Origin: a virus
DNA: 55,113 bases
Virus record (IMG/VR): IMGVR_UViG_3300009593_000022
Span: 1-55,113 of that record
Direction: 5' to 3' (one strand)
Shown: positions 9,736 through 18,700 of the stretch, piece by piece
Numbering within the stretch: position 1 is the stretch's first letter
How the letters are laid out: the number at the start of each line of letters is the position of its first letter
Translations under genes and position numbers: made by a program
Notes under the pieces: generated by a model
Told to the model about the DNA's origin: nothing
The model's database searches: none
What the model saw: only the letters and a program-made list of their open reading frames with translations

Positions 9736-12700
9736 TGCCTGGACCTGTTGGAGATCAAAGAATAACTGACCTAATCCCCGATATGCTCCCAGAGCGTATG
9801 AGGGATAGCGAGGAAACATACAAACTGTTCCTCGAAGAGTATTATAAGTGGTTAGAGTATATCAAAATTGATTTTATTGAGGATATCAGTACCATCTTTT
9901 CAGAGGGTGCAGTTCTCATAGGTGAAACAACGTTCGCCAGAGCGATTGTTAAGTCCATTCCTACTCCATATTGCGCATATGTCGAGTATATCTCCACAGA
10001 AAAATTTGCCATCGGTGAGGAAGTTGCTACAGAACAACTTTCTTGGGATGACCTAGTCGAAGAACACAAAGACCGATTCGATGTAGAGTTCTGGGGCCTA
10101 AGTCCAGGCCGAGACTATTCCGCACAAGTTCAGACTTTTACGTACAACGCCGCTATCGCCGCGTCGTACATGATGAACCTTCAAGATGTTGACTCTACAG
10201 ATTCCGATATATTTCTACAAACAGCCCGCGACTCAATGCTACACGGGTGGCCTGAGTTAGCTTCCAAGTCTTATGATATGCCAGACGGAGCCGAAGGTTC
10301 TGTCAACGAGAGACAACTCGCTAAAATGATTAAGTCCTACGGACTACAAAAAGGTACGGACTTGTCAATGGAATTCTTATTCCGATTGATATTTGGTGAA
10401 GAAGCAGACATATACTATCCAAAAGACTTCATGCTCAGAACATCGGATGGTCGATGGTCAGAGCCGAATGTTACCTTTGTTCGAAACATCAAACCAAATG
10501 GGTTTGAATTAGAAGACTTTGTCGGAAAGAGGATACGTGGCCAAACATCGGGTGTCGAAGCTATTGTTGTCAACTCGTATAAAAACTCGGTCCCTGGAAA
10601 AGATGTCTCCGTTCTCGTTTTGGAAACACCGAAAGATGCGGCCAAAGGGGAACAAGGCGGAGGTCCGTGGACGCCTGGAAATCACACCGCGAATAATCTG
10701 TTCGTGGGGGAGACAATCGAAGTCTTACCTGCTACATTCATTGAAGAAGAGGATTGGAGTACCCAGCCCGACAACGTTCTTACGGCCACAATATTCGGTG
10801 GACTCAGAGAAGTTGATATCTGTTCAGCGGGAAGTGGATATGCTCCAGGCGATACAGTCACATTCTCCGATAGAGGAGGCGTCACGGCGACAGCTAATGT
10901 CCGCCTCGTTTCTAACAACTATGCTGTTGACTTCATTAGAGTGGACTCGCAAGGAACTGGATATCAAGTCGGAGATGAAGTTGTCTACTACCCAGCCTAT
11001 TCAGGAGGGCAGAATGGAAAGGCGATTGTTAATGAGTTAGTCGATACTTATTCGATGATACACTCAAATACAGCTATCCAAGAATACGCTAACTTTACAC
11101 CAAACTCAAACGGAGTATTTGGCTCGGTAGGTGATTCCCTGAACGCAAACAATGGTCTGTATTACACAGTCCATATGGGTACTCACTTAGACATGAACGC
11201 TGATACCACAGGACAAACTCTACTCGTTTTCAATACTGCGATGTTTGATGTTGGTGATACAGTTGAATATATGAACGATGTCGGTACATACGATACTGCG
11301 TCGATTACTGGTATTCGTGGAGACCATAGAGAAATTCTAGAACTCAGACTGGACACTCAACCATTTTCCCTAGACGAAGACCACCCACTTTATTCGACTA
11401 CAGAGATTAGGTCTACGACTTACACCCATGCCAATGGGGATACACTCAGTTCAAACGGAATAACACACAATACTGCAAACACGACTATCGCCGCTATGCA
11501 AATCGGTGATACGATGGCATTTCAGACAGAGGTATTCGGTGGTGTAGGAAAGATATTGGTAGAGTCTACTGGTATTGAATACTATGACATACCAGCGGTA
11601 ACAGTTCTTGGTCGTTCAAATGTCGCGACAGATACATCAGCCTGTTATGCCGAAGCATTAGCTTCAGACGCAAGATACTCTACAGCGGTAGGGGCGTCGA
11701 CCTCAGCTTATAACGTTGTAACAATGGCGGTAGACGAAAACGCTATCGTATTTGCGAATGGTTTCTCCGACACAGACCCAGACTTTCCAAAATCTCGTAT
11801 TGAGGTGATGGAACTTTTCCGTACAGAACAAAATGGTATCGGGGAAGCACACAAGCGGTATGTTTGGGGTAACAACGGAGGTGGAGAGGTACGGGCAGAA
11901 CTTGTCGGTGTATTGGAATCAGAATCTATTTCATACTTCATACAAGAAGAGACTCCAGACCAGTTAGAAACAGGTGACTCTTATTATATGTTGTCTGAAG
12001 AAGACCCAGACAGAGAAGACCAGATAATGGCTGAGGGTGATTCAGTCTACATCAAAGTGAAGTTTGACTCAGAAGTATCAGACCCATTCTACCAAGGTCA
12101 AACCTTTCAAATTACAGATAACGCAAACAATGCAATAGGTTCGTTTGACGCGTCACAGGTTTACGACTTCATGAAACAAGGTCGAGACGCAACACTCACA
12201 GTACCTTATCTCGCAACGAACTCTATCTTTGACCTAGCAGTTGTCGACCCAGGCTCAGACTATTCTAACACAGAGAAACCCACGGGTGACGAAAGAAGCC
12301 TAGAAGTCAGGGACGAAAGACAGGCGTATCTTGGATATCATAACCTCAACGCTATTTTAGTCCCAGTCTTAGGCGGAACAATTAAGTACCAAGGACGCTG
12401 GCTAAACGATAAAGGTAAACTTGACTCCTCAATGGTTGTTCAAGATAGTTTCTTCTACCAAGACTTTTCATATGTACTCCGTTCCAAACTGGAAATCGCT
12501 GCATACAGAGATGTAGTTAAGAAGTTAGTCCACATGGCTGGACATCAACTCTGGGGCGAGGTAATGATTGTTACCAGAGCTAACGCTCAACTCTACTCAG
12601 GTGGAGACTACGGAGGCAAGTACGACCCGAACCACATCCACGATGGTTCGTTCATTCCTACAGAAGCCCTTGGGGGTCCTTCTGGTTCACGACCATACCT

Positions 12701-15700
12701 TGAAGTCGTTAGATATTTTGGATATCTGCGTGAGTTCAATGAAGATGGAACAGGTAAACCAGACATTCAGTTCGGTCCTCTTGAAGAGGGAACTGGTTAC
12801 GACCACCCGAAAGAACTTATCAAGGGTCAGGCAGGAGCGTTTGATGTTCTCTTGCACCACGAGCCAATCCTTCACGATGGGTTGTTTTACGCCAATGGCG
12901 CTCCAATAAACTACATTTACACGCCTGGTAAACAATACAACAACCAAGAAGTGTTCAACCTTGTCGACACGATGATAGCGGACGACAAAGAGGGTAACTA
13001 TTTCGACCAGATATTGCACGAACATGGGGGTCAAATCTATTATGAGTTTGACAACGAAGTTCTCAATAACCAACCGACCCACGGGGAATACGTTGACTGG
13101 TATCAGTTCCATCTCGACAGACAAGCGGGAAGAATTGTATGGATAGACGATTCACTTCAGGCACAGAGATTCGGTCTCAACATTGATGACTCTTGGGAGG
13201 GAGCTTGGTACAGAGTTGACCCAGAGGGTAACCACTTATTGACTCAAGACGGAGACTCACTTGTAGGAGAGGACTCCAACCAAGATGTTCTTTTTCCTGA
13301 AGTTTCCTTTAATGCAGGAACAGGTATCATTGTCATCGAAGAAACAAACTCAGTTGATATAACATTCACAGACGCTAACTTCCCTACCGACATTGAGGCA
13401 GGACAAGAAGTCAATGTTCAACTAGAGTATTTCGTTCCAAGGTTTGAGGACTCAGGTTTCACAGTTGATATTAAGAAAGACTTTACCGACTACGAAGTTG
13501 AAGCTCACGTAAACTACGATGAGATGGTTGTAGATGTTCATAACCCAACCATCCTTACTTCAGACCACGCTTTCAAGACGGCTGATGTTACGAATCCTTT
13601 GGGAGACCTCAACGATAGATTCAACTTCTCAAATGGTTTCATTTTCTCACAGTCAGGACTGAAACAGATATCAGAAAGTCCTATCGGTTCAGAACATTAC
13701 GTTGAGGATTCTGCAGGCAATATCGGTCTGTACAAGAACAACGGAGATGACTTTTCCTCGACTCCTTTCACAGTTATGATGGAATATGTCTCTGGACACA
13801 GATGGGGAACAACTCCAACGACTTACGATTTAAGAAAATCCTATTACATTCAAGAAGACAGGATTTCTATTCTTCAGCAGGGTGGGAGAGAGACCACATA
13901 CTTTCACTATAGCCCTTCTCCAAATGTAACTGCTGGAGCTGGTTCAGGTTGGACTGCTGGATGGTTGAAAGAAGTTTCTTCTGGGAATATCGGTAGATAT
14001 ACAAAGTTTGGTCCTACAACACACGGAGAATCAAGGTTTCATGAAGGTACAGACTTTATCGGTAACGGAGGAGCGTCATATACTTACGATGTCTTCACTC
14101 CTAACTCTTCTCTAGACGGACAGACGATTACGATATCAGAGATTGGTAACGACTACAACGTTTCGAATGTAACGAATCTCCCAGCGGTATACAAAATGGA
14201 AGCTATTGATGCTTCGCTTGGTCTTTACAAACCTGTCCATGTTGGAGGGGCGGTCATTGACTGGGGTGGACCTGCAGACAAATACATCGGTGGTCCAAGT
14301 CACAACGCTTTCCAGTCGACCATTCGTTCATCCACTGCTCAGACAATAAACGTAAGAGACAAAGATACAAACGTAGCTATCACAGACCTTGTTGGTCAGG
14401 ATATAGAAGTAATAGGCATAGAGTCTAACACTTTCACACAACAGGATACTTTACTAGGAGAAGATACTGGCGGGACAACTCATATGGATGTCTTTTACGG
14501 ACATAACTATGGGACATTTACAGTTAATGGTCAAGTCCATAACGCTGATGTAAGATACAGAGGATTGGGAGACCCAATTTGGAGCACAATAGCAAGTCAA
14601 CTCGTTCCTGGCGATATGCTTCATGTTCAGTACGTAGGTTTCGCAGCAGTTCTGGGAACTGGTATGGTTCTTTCAGTTGATACCACAAACCAAATTATTT
14701 ACATAAAGGATAACTCACCGATTTATCCAAATGGTGGTTTGATGACTTGGAACAACCTTGACTCCATTAACAAGTTAATGTACAAGAGAGAACAGGTTCC
14801 AACGACACATATTTCTGGAACAGCGACAAGGGCGGTGCCATCGGTCTACAACTTCAATAGTCATATCGGTAGTGGAAAATACGCTATCAATTACGTATCT
14901 GGACCAACGATAGATTTCGGAGTAGGTAACAACTGGTCTGCGGGATACATGACGGAGTTCCAAGTAAAGACTACACAGAAACTTGAAGTCCAAGACCAAG
15001 ACGGAGTTGCAGCAACTTTCGCCAACAGCGATATCACTATTACAGAAGCCTTACCACTTGTTTCAACTCCAAAACTGGATACAACAAGTCTGGTAGTATC
15101 AGCGAATAGTTCAGGTAGACATCATTACATGGCAGACATAGACTCCACAGGTCTATCATTCGGTGATATGGTTTGGTTGACAGGAACGAAACCTACTGGG
15201 GAATCTGTAAGACTTCCAATGAAAGTCACAGGAACCTCTTCCCTGACTTTGACCACAGACAACTGGACGGCTGACTACACATTTCCAGGGACCTTTACAC
15301 TCAACGATGCACAAGTAGAGAAGTATTCTGTATCAAACTCCACAGGAGCTTTCCCAGCTATCTACACTTTCACGGAAACATCAGTTTCAGGAGTTTACGA
15401 CATAACGCACAAATCAGGAGCGGTATTAGATTGGGGTGGACTAAACGACCTTTACGAACAAGGGATGAATACACCTCTCGTTGTAGTCAATGCGACTGCG
15501 GCGAGTTCAGTTGAAGACTGGAAGAAAGATACATTAAACCTTACTGGTAGTATCATCGATTCCAACTCAGCCGCACCTATTGTTCATTTTGATGTAAACT
15601 TACCACAAGGTATTTACTACTTTACAGACATGGTCGCAACTCGACCTTCTTTGGTTCAAACTTTCACAGGGGGTTTTGGACAACCTCTCTATTTTGAACA

Positions 15701-18700
15701 AGAGATATCTTCAAGAGACGCGACATACATTCGATACGACTTCATGGTTCCAAACTATTTCATTGACGGAACTATTCAGTTGTATGCACTTAAAGAAATA
15801 GAGTTCAACTTAGAGGTAGCTCATCTCTGGCAGTCAGACCATCTCGATTGGGATGATCATATGGACGAACAGAAGAATGTAGCTCCTGCAGGAAACAGGT
15901 CTCATTTCCCTGAAGCCCCAGGCACGAACTACTTGAATGGTGGTCTTGATGAAAAGGGGCGATGGGTGCCGAACAGATATGGGCGGAACCAGCAGAATAG
16001 AGGTGCATTTACTCAAATGGATATTGAGTATCTACCTGCTGTAGACGGAAGTTCTATGACTGCTCATTTCCAACCCCCTAAGACACAAATAGTTCATGGA
16101 CACGAAGCTATTGAGATAACCGAGCTTGTCTCGTTTCCTGTCGAAATGGGACTTGACCCAATTGAGATTGAACATCCAGAAATGCTTGTCAATGCGATGA
16201 TGATATCCTCAGACGATATTGAGCCATACTACTGTCATCGTCAAATAGAAATCTACGGATACATGAACGCATATGCAGAGTTCATTGATGACCTAGAAGA
16301 CCACAAAGTCGAGTACGAAATTACAATCGATGTTCGTCCTACAGTTGATATTCTTGACTACGAAGTTGAGATATCTTCCATCAACGAAAAAGAATCAAAT
16401 GTTCTCGTTGTTCCTTTCGGGTCAAACCAAGGAAGATTGGAAGACGAACAGAGTATCTACGACTTCATGAACGAGGACACAGACGGATACATCTCACAGG
16501 AAGCTTCTGAAAACTATCTTCTAGACCCAATCGAAATCGAATATGAGTTGTATGTTGTTCAACAACTTTCTGCTAAAATAGCCGACTTTGAGATGGATAG
16601 TCATCTCTACACTTCTCAGTTACCTTTCGATGTTCACAGAGAAGAAGTTCATATTGAGTTCAAACATTATCCAGCAGTCAATGTATTATTTGGAAACCCA
16701 GAGGAAGACCAGATAGCTTGGAGAGGTGATGATGGAGCTGGATATCTTTGTACAGAAGACGGACACCATAACTTAGTTTACGAAGGTATTCCAAGAGTCG
16801 TTCTCAACGAACCAGTAGAAAAAGAAACAGAGCATGTCATTCGTTACAACTCGTTCACTCCTCCAACTCCACAAAACTTGGAGATGGAAGATGGAACAGG
16901 TTATATGTATGAGGATGGTGGATATGTTTGGTCTGAAGGAGAATACACTCCTCATAACCCTTGGGGTTTTGGAAACAATCCTTGGAGAGTATTCACTGAG
17001 CCAGGCGACAATCCATACAGAGATATCGACCTAGAACTTCAAGCGATAATGACACCAGTCATTATCCCAGATGAACACAGTATTGAGTTTGACTGGAGAG
17101 AAGCAGATGTCATTCCTATGGGTGATATCGTTGTCTACAACCATAACAGGGATAGAGAAGACTACATCGACTATCAGTTGGCCGACCTCATTATGGAGAA
17201 CGAGCCAGGCCATATCCTTGGTGAAGACGGAGTAGGTTTCTGTGTTCTCAGCCGAGGTAACGACTATTTCTTCTACATCGCGAATACTGACTTACCAAAC
17301 CTCTATCACAGACAGATAGAAATAGAACTGGATATTCAGACTCCAGTTGTCGTTGCTCCGAATCCAGAAATGATTCATTACTTTGAGACACGACTTTGGG
17401 TACTTCCACCAGAAGCTTACATAGACTGGAGTCCAGAAGGACACTTTGGTGGTTTCCCTTGTATGGTCGATGAGGATGGTATCTATCATATCGTTGACGA
17501 AAATTACAGCACAGGATTACCTCCTTACGAAATTGGCAGAATATGTTTCGAACCTGCTACATTCCCACCAGACGATCAGGAATGGCACCAAATCGAAATC
17601 GAGCTTATTGCGAATACGGCACCTGTCGCACCTCCACCAGCTCTTCCACCATTGTTATACGAGATATTCATTGGTGCACCTACAGTCTTCAACGAGACTG
17701 AGATAGAGCCATACCCATTCATCAACTATTACCAGATGAGAATTCCTTGGGTATCCTTGGGAGACAGTGGTTTCGAATTTGACGAAGGGGAAAGAACAAT
17801 TCTGTACGGAACTTTGGCAGGTCTGCCAGAACCAATAGAGTTAGAAAAACAACTTCTCTACATCTACAACCCAACGATAATAAGAGAAGACCCAATAAGC
17901 GACCACTTGTTGCAGGTCAACATTGACGCTTCTATCTCAAGTACATTTGACCCAGTTGACAACGAACTTTCACCAGTTCTAGACTATCAGAATGGTGCTG
18001 TCATTTGGAGAGTTAAGTCTCAGGAAGAATTGGAACAGAGTCTTTTCCATTCAATGAACCCAATAAACATCCTGACTGTACTTGAACATATTAACCCATT
18101 TCCAAAACCCATTTATGTTGGAAGTCCGTTAGACCAGACATTGCAAGTCGAAGGTCAAGATAACCAGATGGTTCTTGCACCAGCGATGGCACCAGTTGTC
18201 AAACCAGAGAACGATTTCGCAGAGATGGAATATCAACTCTCCGCCAACTTTGTTTCGGACGAGAGAGAAACGATGGCCGATTGTGCTTGGGGTTCGACAC
18301 AATGGGATGCATGGCTTGAACTTGACGGAAGTCGTGATAGAATACAAGTCTCAGGTGCACTTGATTCAACTCCAGACGAGACATACGGAGATAATGGCGA
18401 GGTTCAGTTCTGGAGATTTGACGGACCTGACAATGTTTCCATACAACAAAAGTCTAAGGAACTCAGACTCGCAGCTGGTTCAGGTGGACATAACAGATAT
18501 TGGAATCACAAGGCGATGCTCGCACTCTGGGATAACCCAGAATATTGGGATGGTTCAGCGTTCCAGCCTGGGTCATACAACTACTCAGGAGCGAGTACCC
18601 CATCTGTTGATGGATACGCACATACATTAAGTCCATTCACAGTAACAACTACAACCAGTCTTTTTGATGCAAGTCAATGGGACAAATACAGAACTTTCTG

